Positions 8,690-20,087 of a DNA stretch of 64,000 bases are shown in pieces. Each line of letters opens with the position of its first letter. Within the stretch, counting starts at the first letter, position 1. The notes below the pieces were generated by a model, which had not been told where the DNA came from, searched no databases, and saw nothing but the letters and a program-made list of their open reading frames with translations. This DNA is from Cupriavidus sp. EM10 (GTDB lineage Bacteria > Pseudomonadota > Gammaproteobacteria > Burkholderiales > Burkholderiaceae). Position numbers and translations under genes: made by a program. The DNA lies in NCBI RefSeq assembly GCF_018729255.1, contig NZ_CP076061.1, positions 124,001-188,000 on the forward strand. Reading direction: 5' to 3'.

Positions 8690-9639
8690 TCAGCGTTCGC
8701 CCTTGCGGTATGGCTTCATCAGCGCCTGCGGATAGGCCGCGCGGCGCGCCACCAGTACCAGCGCCAGGATCGACAGGATATAGGGAAGCATCAGGTAGAC
8801 CTGGTACGGCAGCGGCGGCAGGCCCGGCAGGCTGGCCCCGCCCTGCTGCAGCCGCAGTTGCAGCGCATCGAAGGCCGCGAACAGCAGCGCGCCCAGCAAT
8901 GCCCTGCCCGGCCGCCACGACGCGAACACCACCAGCGCCACGCAGATCCAGCCCCGCCCGTTGATCATATTGAAGAAGAAGGCATTGAACGCCGACAGCG
9001 TGAGAAACGCGCCGCCCACGGCCATCAGCGCCGATCCGGCCATGATGGCGCCGATCCGCACAGCACCCACGCGGATGCCCTGCCCTCGGCGGCGGCGGGA
9101 TTCTCGCCCACCATCCGCAGCGCCAGCCCCAGCGGCGTGCGATACAGCAGCCAGGCCAGCAGCGGCGCCATCAGCAACGCCAGCAGCGTCAGTGCCGTTT
9201 CGGCGGCCATGACCGTGCCGACCAGCGGCACACCGGCCCACCAGGTCATCGGCGCGAACGGGGCGATCGTGGGCGGCGTCGAGACCTGGGCAAAGCCCAG
9301 CCGGTAGGCGTAGTACGACACGCTGGTCGCCAGCATCGTCACGCCCAGCCCCGCCACATGCTGCGACAGCGCCATCGACACCGTCAGCCAGCCGTGCAAC
9401 AGGCCGAACAGCAGCCCCACCCCGGCCGCCGCCGCCACGCCGCCCCACAGCGGCGCGCCGTGATACACGGCCAGCCAGCCGGAGAACGCCCCGGCCACCA
9501 TGATGCCCTCGATGCCCAGGTTCAGGACTCCGGCGCGCTCGCAAAGCAGCACGCCCAGCGTGCCGAAGATCAGCGGCGTGGCCACGCGCAGCACGGCAAT
9601 CCAGAACGGTGCGCCGGAAACGATATCGAACAGTTCCAT
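8690..9639 (-). CDS. Nucleoside ABC transporter permease 2 (one-base frameshift)
   Basis: BmpA/NupQ-type inner-membrane permease of about 315 residues. It starts at 9639 (MELFDIVSGAPFWIAVL) with an ATGA overlap on permease 1. Two frames carry it: up to ...ENPAAAEG and then QGIRVGAVRIGAIMAGSA onward. Adding one base to the C3 run at 9083-9085 restores the family motif ENPxAAEGQGIRV. After repair it has about eight to nine membrane segments and ends KPYRKGER. It should pair with permease 1 and the double ATPase to import purine or pyrimidine nucleosides. The break fits the homopolymer pattern of the whole window. Confidence 0.8.
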
Positions 9640-10729
9640 CAGGCCACCTTTCCGAGCCGGTCGAAGCGAATGCGGTAGCGCGTCAGCATCGTCGCCACCA
9701 GCATGGACAGCAGCGCCACGGCCACGATGACATCCGCGATGGTGTTGGGCACGCCCACTGCCCGGCTCATGCCGTCAGCGCCCACCAGGATGCCGGCCAC
9801 GAAGATGGCCGATGCCACCACGCCCACCGGATGCAGGCCCGCCAGCATGGCGATGACCACGCCCGTATAGCCATAGCCGGGCGACATGTCGAGCGTCAGG
9901 TAGCCGGTGCGCCCGGCCACCTCCACCACGCCGGCCAGGCCCGCCAGCGCCCCGGACAGCGCGGCCGCCAGCAGCGTCACCCGCGTCACAGACATGCCGG
10001 CGAAGGCTGCCGCGCGGGCGTTGGCGCCCACCGCGCGCATCTGCAGCCCGAACACCGTGAAGCGGTTCACCCCCAGACCAGCAGGGCCAGCGCCACGGCG
10101 GCGATCAGCCCGCTATGCACGCGCGAACGCTCCATCAGCCGGGACAGCTCCAGTTCAGGCACCAGGGCCACCGACTGCGGCCAGCCCATCGCCAGCGGAT
10201 CCTTCATCGGGCCATCGAGCATTAGCGACACCCCCAGCAGGACGATGAAGTTGAGCAGCAGCGTGGTCACCACCTCGTCCACGCCCAGCCTGAGCTTGAG
10301 CACGGCCGGCAGCAACAGCAGCAATGCGCCGGCCAGCATCCCGGCCGCCACCATCAGGCCGAACAGCACGCCGTTGGGCAGCGACGCGGCCCAGGGCGCC
10401 GCCGCGCCGTCCACCTGCCCGCCCACGGCCACGGCGGCCAGCGCGCCCAGATAAAGCTGGCCTTCGGCGCCGATATTGAACAGCCGCGTGCGGAATGCCA
10501 CCGCCACGGCCAGCCCGGTCAGGATCAGCGGCGTGGCGCGCGTCAGCGTTTCGGACCACGCAAAGCGCGAGCCGAAGCCACCTTCCAGGAGCAGCAGGTA
10601 GGCCTTGCCCACTGGTGCGCCGGCCGCCGCCACCAGCAGGGCGCAGACCAGCAAGGTGACGGCAATCGCGCCAACCGGGGCCATCACCAGCGCGGTACGC
10701 GATACGGAGGTTCGGGCTTCAAGCCGCAT
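9639..10729 (-). CDS. Nucleoside ABC transporter permease 1 (one-base frameshift)
   Basis: NupP-type permease of about 363 residues starting at 10729 (MRLEARTSVSRTALVMAPVG), with GGAGGTGG upstream and 11 bases of overlap with the ATPase gene. The frame is interrupted in a C5 run at 10073-10078 (plus strand TTCACCCCCAG). A sixth C would give LLVWGVNRFTVFGLQMRAVG, joining the two halves exactly. Hydrophobic segments run through both halves. The context (BmpA protein, double ATPase, second permease) fixes the role as the membrane half of a nucleoside importer. Confidence 0.8.
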
Positions 10730-12284
10730 GGGCCACCTCCGGATTCGTCTGCCCGGCATCGGCGCCGGCACCGGCCATCGCCAGCCCCAATGTGGCCAGC
10801 GTCCATTCCGGCGTGGCGCGGGCCGGGGTCAGGTGCCCCGCATGGATCACAGCGATGCGGTCCGACAGGGCCATCAGTTCATCCAGGTCTTCAGAAATCA
10901 GCAGCACGGCCGCGCCCTGCGCGGCGGCGTCCAGCAACTGGCCGCGCACATACGCCACTGCGCCGATATCAAGCCCCCAGGTCGGCTGGCTGGCCACCAC
11001 CAGCGTCGGCGCCTGCCGGCTTCGCACCGAAAACGCGCGGCCCAGGATCAGCTTCTGCATGTTGCCGCCCGACAGTGTGCGCGTGGGCACGTCGATGCCG
11101 CCGCCGCGCACATCGAACCTGCGCGCCAGTTCGCCAGCAAAGCGCCGCGACGCCGCGCCACGGATCATCCCCGCGCGCACGAACGCCCGGTTACCGAGCT
11201 GTTCGATGACGATGTTCTCCCACACCGCGAGATCGCCGACCGCGCCTTCGGCGTGCCGGTCTTCCGGAATCCGCGCCACGCCGGCTTCAATCCAGCGCCG
11301 GGGCGACGCCGGCAACGCCGTGCCGCATACGCTGAGGTGGCCCGACGCAGCCGCCGCCACGCCGCTCAGCAGCTCGGCCAGCGCCACCTGTCCATTGCCC
11401 GATACCCCGGCGATGCCGACGATTTCCCCGGCGCGCAGATCGAGCGTCACGTCGCGCAGGCCCTGCCGGCCCGCCACGGGCGCCACGCCGACGCGGTCGA
11501 GCTTCGCCACGATCTCCCCGCCGCCCATGCCGCCCACGCGCGCCGGCATCTCCACGCGCCGGCCCACCATCAGCTCGGCCAGTTCCGCCTTGCTGGTGGA
11601 GTCGGCGCGGCGCTCCGCCACCAGCCGGCCGCCGCGCAGCACCGCCACCCGGTGCGAAACACGCAGCACCTCGTCCAGCTTGTGACTGATGAAGATGACC
11701 GACAGCCCTTCGGCGATCAACTGGCCCAGCGTGGCGAACAGGCTGTCGGCCTCCTGCGGCGTCAGCACGGCCGTGGGTTCGTCCAGGATCAGCACCCGCG
11801 CGCCGCGATACAGCGCCTTGATGATCTCCACGCGCTGGCGCTCGCCCACCGAGAGCGATCCCACACGCGCCTGCGGCTGCACGGTCAGCCCGAAGCGCCG
11901 GGCCAGGTCGTCGATGCGTGCCCGCGCGGCGCCGCGCCGCTGGCGCCATTGCCAGAGCGGCTCGGTGCCGATCAGGATGTTGTCGAGCACCGACAGGTTG
12001 TCGGCCAGCGTGAAATGCTGGTGGACCATGCCGATGCCCGCCGCGAGCGCCGCGCGCGGGTTGCCGGGTGGCAGCGCCACGCCATCCACCTCCACGCTGC
12101 CCGCGTCGGCGATGTAGTGGCCAAACAGGATATTGACCAGCGTGCTCTTGCCCGCGCCGTTCTCGCCGAGCAGGGCAAGGACTTCGCCGCGCTGCAAATC
12201 GAGCGAGATATCGTCGTTGGCCAGCAGCGGGCCAAACTGTTTGGTGATATGCGAGAGCCGGAGCACCGGCGGTTCGTGGGGCAT
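10719..12284 (-). CDS. Nucleoside ABC transporter, double ATP-binding protein
   Basis: 521 residues, two fused ABC domains as in RbsA/NupA-type proteins. The first domain has a complete Walker A (GENGAGKST, ~residue 40), signature LSVGERQR and Walker B LILDEPTA. The second is degenerate: its Walker A reads GVSGNGQ, the signature is LSGGNMQK, and the Walker B glutamate position is Gln (VVASQPTWGLD). This asymmetry is normal for the family and implies one hydrolytic site. It sits behind the binding-protein gene, with a stable hairpin between them, and overlaps permease 1. Confidence 0.92.
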   Translation of the reverse strand: MPHEPPVLRLSHITKQFGPLLANDDISLDLQRGEVLALLGENGAGKSTLVNILFGHYIADAGSVEVDGVALPPGNPRAALAAGIGMVHQHFTLADNLSVLDNILIGTEPLWQWRQRRGAARARIDDLARRFGLTVQPQARVGSLSVGERQRVEIIKALYRGARVLILDEPTAVLTPQEADSLFATLGQLIAEGLSVIFISHKLDEVLRVSHRVAVLRGGRLVAERRADSTSKAELAELMVGRRVEMPARVGGMGGGEIVAKLDRVGVAPVAGRQGLRDVTLDLRAGEIVGIAGVSGNGQVALAELLSGVAAAASGHLSVCGTALPASPRRWIEAGVARIPEDRHAEGAVGDLAVWENIVIEQLGNRAFVRAGMIRGAASRRFAGELARRFDVRGGGIDVPTRTLSGGNMQKLILGRAFSVRSRQAPTLVVASQPTWGLDIGAVAYVRGQLLDAAAQGAAVLLISEDLDELMALSDRIAVIHAGHLTPARATPEWTLATLGLAMAGAGADAGQTNPEVAHAA

Positions 12285-12318
12285 CGAAAATCAGAACCCA
12301 ATACGAAGGAAATGAAGC

Positions 12319-12342
12319 GGCCCCGTCCGCCCGGACGGGGCC
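12319..12342 (-). terminator. Intra-operon hairpin between binding protein and ATPase genes
   Basis: Eleven-base perfect stem with a two-base loop and a loosely T-rich tail (GCTTCATTTCCTT) on the minus strand. Located between the BmpA gene and the ATPase gene, it could act as a partial terminator or 3' stabiliser that lets the binding protein be made in excess. Confidence 0.6.
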
Positions 12343-12375
12343 ATGCGAGACACCGGCCGGCAGGCCGCCGGCGAA

Positions 12376-13386
12376 TCAGGGCGTCGACTTCGGCTCGGTC
12401 TCCACGACCTTGACCGTGAACTTGCCGTCGAGAATCGCCTTCTCCTTCGCCTTGACCTTGGCCATCACGTCGGCCGGCACCTTGCCTTCGAACGTGCCCA
12501 GCGGCGCCAGTTCGGCGCCCTTGAACTTCATCAGCGAATACTGGCCGTAGTCCTCGTTCCTGAACTGGCCGGCCTTGACCTTGGCCAGCGCCGCCGCAAT
12601 GGTCGGCTCCATGTTCCACAGCGCGGACGCCACCACCGTGGCCGGGTACTGCGGCTGGGTGTTGATCACGTTGCCGATGGCCAGCTTGCCGCGCTCCTTG
12701 GCGGCGTCGGACACGCCGAAGCGTTCGGCGTACAGCACGTCGGCGCCCTTGTCGATCATCGCGAAGGCGGCCTCCTTGGCCTTGGGCGGGTCGAACCACG
12801 AGCCGATAAAGCTCACCGTGAACTTGACCTTGGGGTTCACCTCGCGGGCACCTTCCATGAACGCGTGCATCAGCCGGTTGACTTCGGGAATCGCGTAGCC
12901 GCCCACCATGCCGATATGGTTGGTCTTGGTCATGCTGCCCGCGATCATGCCGGTCAGGTACGACGGCTCCTGGATGTAGTTGTCGAACACCGAAAAGTTC
13001 GGCGCCTGCGGCTTGCCCGACGACCCCATCAGGAAGGCGGTCTTCGGATAGTCCTTGGCCACCTTGCGGGCGGCCCCCTCCACCGCGAACGACTCGCCGA
13101 CGATCAGCCCGGAGCCCTGCTCGGCGTACTGGCGCAGCACGCGTTCGTAGTCGGCATTCGACACGCTTTCCGAGAACACGTAGTCGATCTCGCCACGCGC
13201 CTTGGCCTCGTTGAGTGCCTTGTGGATGCGCGACACCCATTGCTGCTCCACCGGCACCGTGTACACCGCGGCCACCTTGATCTTCTGCTGCTGCGCCTGC
13301 GCGCCGGCCGGCAGGCCCATGGCGGCCAGCGCCGTGGCCGCCGCCGCGGCTTTCAGCCAGCTACGACGATCGCTTCCCTTGTGCAT
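12376..13386 (-). CDS. BmpA/PnrA-family nucleoside-binding protein
   Basis: 336 residues. The N-terminus DRRSWLKAAAAATALAA resembles a Tat or long Sec signal ending at AQA (~residue 31). The mature part has the BMP fold: KIKVAAVYTVPVEQQWVSRIH, then GLIVGESFAVEGAA, TNHIGMVGGYAIPEVNR and GADVLYAERFG. It captures nucleosides in the periplasm for the ABC transporter encoded next. GGGAGTG precedes the ATG. It follows the regulator gene after a 95-base gap that contains four copies of a nine-base repeat. Confidence 0.9.
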   Translation of the reverse strand: MHKGSDRRSWLKAAAAATALAAMGLPAGAQAQQQKIKVAAVYTVPVEQQWVSRIHKALNEAKARGEIDYVFSESVSNADYERVLRQYAEQGSGLIVGESFAVEGAARKVAKDYPKTAFLMGSSGKPQAPNFSVFDNYIQEPSYLTGMIAGSMTKTNHIGMVGGYAIPEVNRLMHAFMEGAREVNPKVKFTVSFIGSWFDPPKAKEAAFAMIDKGADVLYAERFGVSDAAKERGKLAIGNVINTQPQYPATVVASALWNMEPTIAAALAKVKAGQFRNEDYGQYSLMKFKGAELAPLGTFEGKVPADVMAKVKAKEKAILDGKFTVKVVETEPKSTP

Positions 13387-13415
13387 GACTTCACTCCCCT
13401 TTTTCTACGTTGGTG

Positions 13416-13451
13416 GATGGTTGTGATGGTTGTAATGGTTGTGATGGTTTT
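13416..13451. repeat. Four tandem copies of a 9-base repeat
   Basis: Units GATGGTTGT, GATGGTTGT, AATGGTTGT and GATGGTTTT, in the gap between the TetR gene and the BmpA gene, about 30 bases upstream of the BmpA ATG. Confidence 0.85.
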
Positions 13452-13480
13452 ATGCGTGCAAACGGGTGGACATGCCTGGC

Positions 13481-14155
13481 TCAGGCGCTGACCGGTTCGG
13501 GCTCCTGCAGCCCGCAGCCCCGCAGCAGCAGGGCCACCAGATGCTCGGTGGCGTGCTCGAAATCGTCGGCGTCCAGCTGGCTCACGCCCAGCACTGCGCA
13601 CACCTGCGCCTCGAAGTCGGCATAGGTCTGGGTGGCCGCCCAGATCGTGAAGAACAGGTGGTACGGGTCGACGGGCGCCATCTGGCCGCCTTCGATCCAC
13701 GCCCGGATCACCATCGCCTTGCGCGCCACCAGCTCGCGCAACGCCTGGCGCAGCACGTTGCCGATCTCCGGCGCACCGTGCAGCAGTTCGTTGGCAAATA
13801 CGCGCGAGGCGTCGGGGTGGCTGGCCGACAGGCGCATCTTGGCGCGGATGTACTGCTCCAGCGCCAGGCGCGGCGAATGCTCGGCGCTGATGATGTCGGT
13901 CTCGGACAGCCACAGCGACAGCGTGTGCGCCAGCACCGCGCGATACAGCACCTGCTTGGTCCGGAAGTAGTAGTGCAGGTTGGACTTGGGCACGCCGGCG
14001 CGCGCGGCGATGTCGGCCATCGTGGCGCCGGCAAAGCCGGCCCGGGCGAACACGTGCTCGGCCGCGCGCACGATCAGGGCCTCGTTTTCCTGCCGGATGC
14101 GGCCGCCGGGCGGCCCTGCCCGGGATTCGATGCCGCGCGCCGGGGCGTCCATCAT
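13481..14155 (-). CDS. rutR: RutR-like TetR-family regulator
   Basis: 224 residues from the ATG at 14155, whose ATGA overlaps the upp stop. N-terminal helix-turn-helix at residues ~20-70 ([20 protein letters not shown] then [20 protein letters not shown]) is of the RutR/YcdC type. The C-terminal ligand domain contains [20 protein letters not shown] and ends [19 protein letters not shown] (observed [14 protein letters not shown]). E. coli RutR senses uracil and thymine and binds TTGACCAnnTGGTCAA; a site of that form lies upstream of this operon at 17551. It probably represses the operon until uracil accumulates. The symbol is by similarity. Confidence 0.82.
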   Translation of the reverse strand: MMDAPARGIESRAGPPGGRIRQENEALIVRAAEHVFARAGFAGATMADIAARAGVPKSNLHYYFRTKQVLYRAVLAHTLSLWLSETDIISAEHSPRLALEQYIRAKMRLSASHPDASRVFANELLHGAPEIGNVLRQALRELVARKAMVIRAWIEGGQMAPVDPYHLFFTIWAATQTYADFEAQVCAVLGVSQLDADDFEHATEHLVALLLRGCGLQEPEPVSA

Positions 14156-14844
14156 TTCGTGCCGTACAGCCGGTCGCCCGCATCGCCCAGGCCGGGCACG
14201 ATATAGCCGTGCTCGTTCAGCTGTTCGTCGATGGCGGCGGTGACGATGGCCACGTCCGGATGCGCGGCCTGCAGCGCCTTCAGCCCTGGGCGCGAGGCAA
14301 TCAGGCAGACGTACTTCATCGTGGTCACGCCGGCCTCCTTGAGCCGGTTGATGGCGGCGACGGCCGAGTTGCCGGTCGCCAGCATCGGGTCCACCACGAT
14401 CACGAACCGCTCCTGGATATCCTCGGGCATCTTGAAGTAATACTCGATCGGCTCCAGCGTCTCGGGGTCGCGGTACAGGCCGATATGACCCACGCGTGCC
14501 GCCGGCAGCAGGTCGAGCATGCCGTCCAGGAAGCCATTGCCGGCGCGCAGGATCGACACCAGGCACAGCTTCTTGCCCGACAGCACCGGCGACTGCATCG
14601 GCGCAATCGGCGTCTTGATGGCGACGGTCTCCATGGCCAGGTCGCGCGTGGCTTCATAGGTCAGCAGCTGGCTGATCTCGCGCACCAGGCGGCGGAAATT
14701 GTCGGTGGTGGTTTCCTCGCTGCGCACCAGCGTGACCTTGTGCTGGACCAGCGGATGGTTGACCACCATCACCGCCGGCGCCGCCGTCCCTTCCGTCTCG
14801 GCAAAGGCCTGCACGGCCGTGGGTACGTCCAACATGTCATTCAT
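14152..14844 (-). CDS. upp: Uracil phosphoribosyltransferase
   Basis: 230 residues from the ATG at 14844 (AAGGAGCGCACC upstream). Converts uracil and PRPP to UMP in the cytoplasm. Conserved features: [20 protein letters not shown], the [14 protein letters not shown] loop, the PRPP-binding [16 protein letters not shown] motif, and C-terminal [18 protein letters not shown]. In this operon it probably plays the part of yeast URC6, the first step of the uracil-ribotide degradation route, rather than simple salvage, because it sits with URC1 and URC4 homologues. It overlaps the regulator by ATGA. Confidence 0.95.
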   Translation of the reverse strand: MNDMLDVPTAVQAFAETEGTAAPAVMVVNHPLVQHKVTLVRSEETTTDNFRRLVREISQLLTYEATRDLAMETVAIKTPIAPMQSPVLSGKKLCLVSILRAGNGFLDGMLDLLPAARVGHIGLYRDPETLEPIEYYFKMPEDIQERFVIVVDPMLATGNSAVAAINRLKEAGVTTMKYVCLIASRPGLKALQAAHPDVAIVTAAIDEQLNEHGYIVPGLGDAGDRLYGTK

Positions 14845-14973
14845 GGTGCGCTCCTTGGTCATCCGAAATTCGCCCGGCCGCGCGCAGCGGGCCCCGGGCC
14901 CGCCACGCGGTGGCTGCCTGTCAATCGGTCACTGCCGTGCAATGTCCTTTCGCTGCCGGTGCTGCCTGCGCGG

Positions 14974-16277
14974 CTAGAACACCGTGCCGTCGCTCTGGAT
15001 CGCGAATGGCGGCGGGCCGCCCGGCGGCCGGCGCTGCGCCGCGATACGGCGCCCGGCCGCCCAGGTGCCGCCTTCCAGCACACGCGCCAACGGAAAGTCG
15101 TTGTCGTTGAGCCCCAGCGCCTGGCGCACCGCGTCGGCCACCAGGTCGAGCCCGGTGACGGTCAGTGCTCGCCACTCGACGATCTCCGGCTCATCCACCG
15201 TATGGGTACGGCTGGCGAATTCGGGGTCGCGCGGCACCGTGAGTTCGAAGTCGTAGAGCAGTCCGCCGTTGCGGTACTCGGGCAGGCCGGTCAGCGCGTC
15301 CAGGCCGACCACTTCCAGCCCGCCGTCCTCCAGCGGCTCCAGCAGCGAATAGGTCAGCCACTGCGTGAGCTTGTGGAATGGCACCAGCCCGCCCGGCGCC
15401 GCCGGATGCCGCCAGCAATCGCCCAGCGATACGCCGTCCACCTGCACGCGCCCCGGCCAGACCGGCCCCAGCGCCACCAGCAGCGTACGCAGTACGAATC
15501 CGGCCTCGATGCGGTTGTCCTTCGCATGGGCGGCCAGGTAGTCGAACAGGTTGCCCAGCCGCGCCGGGGTGCCGAACACCGCCGGGGTGGACTGCATGAC
15601 CTCGCCCAGCCGCCGCAGCAGGCCCGCGCGCCCTTCCAGGCCCACCAGCGGATTGTGCTGGGCCACCTGGAACGCCGTGGCGATGGTCGAGGCATCGATC
15701 CGGGCCAGACGGTCGGCATCGGCGCGCAGCGGATCGCCGGACTCGGCCGAAAAGCCGCCCCGGGCAAACAGGTCGAAGCTGGCCACGCCCAGGCCTTCGG
15801 AGCGCGTCAGCATCATGTCGCTGGCCGGGTCGCGATAGCGCCAGTCGGGGCCCGCGCCGGCATCGAGCAGCACGCTGGGGATCACCAGGTCGATGCCGAT
15901 GCGCGCGCGCTCGGCGCAATGGTCGGCGCCAGACATGCCCGCGCGCTCGCACAGGATCTGCCACCGGTTGATCGCTTCCTGCCCCGGGCCGCCGCTCTCA
16001 AAATGGCGCCAGCGGCTGTGGTACGGCACCTGCAGGTCCGGGTAGCGGCGCCGGATGGTGGCCGCCACGTAGTCCGCAATCGCGTGGACCCGGTCCGGGT
16101 GCCAGGTAAACAGTTCCGACTCGCCGGATGCGACGAATTCGGTCACGACCGCGCAATGCGTGCGCACCGCCTCGCCGCTCAGCAGCGCGGAAGCGGGATG
16201 ATCGGGCGGCACCGGGCTGTGCCAGCCGCTGCCCGTGCCGGGTTCGTGTCCGGTCGTACCTCCTGCGGGATGTTCGT

Positions 16278-16281
<4 letters not shown>
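14974..16281 (-). CDS. URC4/urg3-family uracil catabolism protein (DUF1688)
   Basis: 435 residues, start ATG overlapping the URC1 stop by ATGA. It matches the DUF1688 family that contains Lachancea kluyveri URC4 and Aspergillus urg3: it contains VPYHSRWRHFESGG, RIGIDLVIPSVLLDAGAG, FQVAQHNPLVGLEGRAGLL, VPFHKLTQWLTYSLLEPLE and EYRNGGLLYDF. The family is required for growth on uracil in the URC pathway, but its chemistry is not established to my knowledge. No signal peptide or membrane segments, so cytoplasmic. Confidence 0.88.
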
Positions 16282-17516
<1,235 letters not shown>

Positions 17517-17550
17517 GGTCGCCTCCCCGGTATGAAACCGGAACACGAAA

Positions 17551-17568
17551 CCTGACCAGATGGTCAGG
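17551..17568. promoter_or_regulatory. RutR-type operator
   Basis: CCTGACCAGATGGTCAGG: perfect inverted repeat with eight-base arms and a two-base spacer, 35 bases upstream of the URC1 start. Its core TGACCA-nn-TGGTCA is identical to the published E. coli RutR consensus core. A possible minus-strand promoter (TTGGGC, 18 bases, TACTAT) lies just upstream of it at 17576-17605, placing the operator near the transcription start, which suits repression. Confidence 0.8.
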
Positions 17569-17720
17569 ATTACATGTTCATAGTAGGCAACGTTCGTGCC
17601 AACGCCCAAGTGGGGTTGTTACGGTCAGTGGCATCCCGTACGCACCGCCGGCGTGCCTGGCGCGACGGCTTTGCGGGGCGGATGCGGTGCATCCCGGTGC
17701 AGCGCGCACCGACACAAACA

Positions 17721-17752
17721 AAAACGGCACGTCCCCTCGAACGTGCCGTTTT
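17721..17752 (-). terminator. Terminator of the acyltransferase gene
   Basis: Twelve-base perfect stem AAAACGGCACGT/ACGTGCCGTTTT with an eight-base loop and a T-rich minus-strand tail (TTTTTGTTTG), 21 bases past the acyltransferase stop. Confidence 0.85.
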
Positions 17753-17772
17753 GGCGTTACTGCGCGCGACTT

Positions 17773-18875
17773 TCAGCCTTCCGCGCGCTGTCCCAGCCGC
17801 CCGCGCCCCCACTGGGGCAGGTCGGCGGTCAGCCAGTCCACCATCGCGCGGACCGGGTTGGCGGCCTCCACATAACGGTGGAACAGCGCCCCGGCGACAT
17901 TGCTGGCCGCCCACGCCAGCCCCATGCCCAGCGCGTTGAGCACGGGCCGGCCCGGCACCAGGTGGGTCACCACGGCATTGACGACCAGGCAGACCGGAAA
18001 GTGCACCAGGAAGACCGAATAGGAAATGCGGCCGAAGTACGCGGTCAGGCGCCCGGCGGGCCAGGTTTCCAGCCAGCCGCCTCGGCGCGACACAGCCAGC
18101 AGCAGTGCCGTGGCCAGTGCCACCGCGATGCGCAGCCGGAAATCCACGGCCAGCGCGGCCAGCCCGATGGCGGCCAGCGCCACCAGCGGCAAGATCGAGC
18201 GGCCCGGGTTCGACGCCCAGTAGGCCAGCGATCCCATGCCATAGGCGCCAAAGAAGTAGATGGCCCAGATATCCCACGACGCATCGCGGTTGAACCAGAA
18301 CAGCGAGGCCAGCGCCAGCGCGGCCACCATCGGCACGCCCAGCGGCAGCGTGTTGAGCGCCACCGCCCGCGCCAGCCACAGTGCCATCACCATCAGCGCG
18401 AAAAGCTGCAGGTCGATCGCGATATACCAGACACCGGCGGACAAGGCATCGACATCGAGGATGTTATGCAGCAGCAGGATATGCGCGACGAACTGCGCCA
18501 GGTGCGGCGCGGCGGGGATGGAATCGTGCTGCATCCAGGTGCGCGCGACGGCTGCACCGGCAATCGCCACAAGGATGGCCGCCGCGAATGGCACCACCAG
18601 CTTCTGGTAGCGGCGCCATACGGTACCCAGCGGATTGGCAACGGTCAGTTGGCCGCCGGGGCCAGGCTGCGCGCCGCCAGGAAGCCGCTGATGACAAGGA
18701 AAACCTGCACGGCGATCCGTGCGTAGTCGGCCAGCCAGCCGATCAGGCCGGGCGCCAGCATGTGGGCGGCATCGGACATCGGCCCGTAGAAGGCCAGGTG
18801 GTGCAATACGATCAGCTGCGAGCTGACCGCCTTCAGAGCGTCTACACACGCCAGACGGGAAGGACGGGGGCTCAT
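17773..18875 (-). CDS. Acyltransferase-3 (OafA/YrhL-like) membrane protein (one-base frameshift)
   Basis: About 367 residues. It starts at 18875 (MSPRPSRLACVDALKAVSSQ) and reads the N-terminal family signature VLHHLAFYG and FLVISGFLAARSLAP. It is then broken in a C4 run at about 18657-18660 (plus-strand G4). One added base gives SLAPGGQLTVANPLGTVWRRY and joins the rest, which carries roughly nine membrane segments. Members transfer acetyl or other acyl groups to surface polysaccharides, lipids or peptides in the inner membrane; the acceptor is not evident. No polysaccharide genes adjoin it. The ribosome-binding site is weak. Confidence 0.8.
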
Positions 18876-18945
18876 TTGTTATTCGAGGGGGTGCAAAGTG
18901 GGCCGAATTGTACTCGTTTCGGTGCGTTCGGCTGATCCGGGCCCG

Positions 18946-18962
18946 GTAACGCCCGCCGTTAC
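18946..18962. promoter_or_regulatory. Inverted repeat in the divergent intergenic region
   Basis: GTAACG-CCCGC-CGTTAC: perfect six-base arms around a five-base spacer. It sits between the divergent acyltransferase and binding-protein genes, 43 bases upstream of the binding-protein -35. Candidate operator of unknown factor. Confidence 0.4.
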
Positions 18963-19004
18963 GGTTGTAATCAGGTGTACAACGTGGCGGAAAGGCAACT
19001 TTCA

Positions 19005-19033
19005 TTGCACTACTCTCGGGCATTAGCTAATAA
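19005..19033 (+). promoter_or_regulatory. Sigma-70 promoter of the amino-acid-binding protein gene
   Basis: TTGCAC, 17-base spacer, TAATAA. Predicted start near 19040, giving a leader of about 60 bases. Confidence 0.65.
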
Positions 19034-19100
19034 GAAACAAATTCTTAGCGCCGATGGGTTCGGGGTATACCCTTGCGTCTTTCCGAGCCTTGCCCCGAAC

Positions 19101-20012
19101 ATGTCCCTGACTGTCGCTTTCACCTCCGTGCGCCGCCTGCTGGCTGGCGTTGCCCTGGCCGCCGCCATCGTGCCGGCCGTCCACGCACAGACCCAGACGC
19201 CCGTCCTCGACAAGATCCGCCAGACCGGCACGATCACGCTCGGCTACCGCGAATCGGCCCTGCCGTTCTCGTTCGCCGACGACTCGGGCAAGCCGGCCGG
19301 CTATGCCGTGGACCTGTGCCTGCGCGTGGCCGAAGCCACCAAACAGAAGCTGGGGCTCAAGGACCTGAAGGTACGCTGGCTGCCGCTGACGCCGCAGAAT
19401 CGTGTGCCGGCCATGGTCAACGGGCTGGCCGACCTGGACTGCGCGCCCAACACCAATACGCTGGAGCGCCAGAAGCAGGTGGCATTCAGCGTGTCGCACT
19501 ACGTTTCCACGGTGCGCATGCTGGTCCGGGCCGATTCGGGCATCAAGTCGTTCGCTGACCTGCGTGGCAAGACGGTGGTGACCAGCGCCGGCTCCACGGG
19601 CGACCGCCACGTGCGCCGCCTCAAGGGCGAGTACGGCTTCCACGACGTCTACGCCAAGGATCACGGCGAATCGTTCCTGCTGCTCGAAACCGGCCGCGCC
19701 CAGGCCTTCGTGATGGACGACGTGCTGCTGGCTGGCCTGCGCGCCAAGTCGAAAGATCCGTCCCAGTACGTGATTGTCGGCCCGGCCCTGTCGGTGGAGC
19801 AGAACGCGCTGATGATGTCCAAGGCCGATCCCGAGTGGAAGCAGCTGGTCGACCAGACGCTGGCCAAGACCTTTGCCAGCCCCGACGCCGCCGCGCTTCA
19901 GAAGCGCTGGTTCCAGCAACCGATCGGCACGCGCGGCACCAATCTGGCGCTGGCACCGTCCGCGGAGGTCCTGCAAGCCTGGAAACACCCCTCTGACGTT
20001 GTGACGGAGTAG
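19101..20012 (+). CDS. Glutamate/aspartate-type ABC transporter periplasmic binding protein
   Basis: 303 residues from the ATG at 19101, chosen because it begins a clear signal peptide (LLAGVALAAAIVPAVHAQ). Family 3 solute-binding protein of the GltI type: LDKIRQTGTITLGYRESALPF, GKPAGYAVDLCLRV, NTNTLERQKQVAFS, FADLRGKTVVTSAGSTGDRHV and AFVMDDVLLAG. It should deliver glutamate, aspartate or a related amino acid to an ABC importer. No permease or ATPase gene is next to it, so it is an orphan binding protein here. No good Shine-Dalgarno precedes the ATG. Confidence 0.88.
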   Translation: MSLTVAFTSVRRLLAGVALAAAIVPAVHAQTQTPVLDKIRQTGTITLGYRESALPFSFADDSGKPAGYAVDLCLRVAEATKQKLGLKDLKVRWLPLTPQNRVPAMVNGLADLDCAPNTNTLERQKQVAFSVSHYVSTVRMLVRADSGIKSFADLRGKTVVTSAGSTGDRHVRRLKGEYGFHDVYAKDHGESFLLLETGRAQAFVMDDVLLAGLRAKSKDPSQYVIVGPALSVEQNALMMSKADPEWKQLVDQTLAKTFASPDAAALQKRWFQQPIGTRGTNLALAPSAEVLQAWKHPSDVVTE

Positions 20013-20087
20013 GCATTTCACGGGGCGACTCCCCGGATAAGCCCTGAGTTGACGCCCTTTACGGCCTTGTCCACACTGGCCTGAGCC

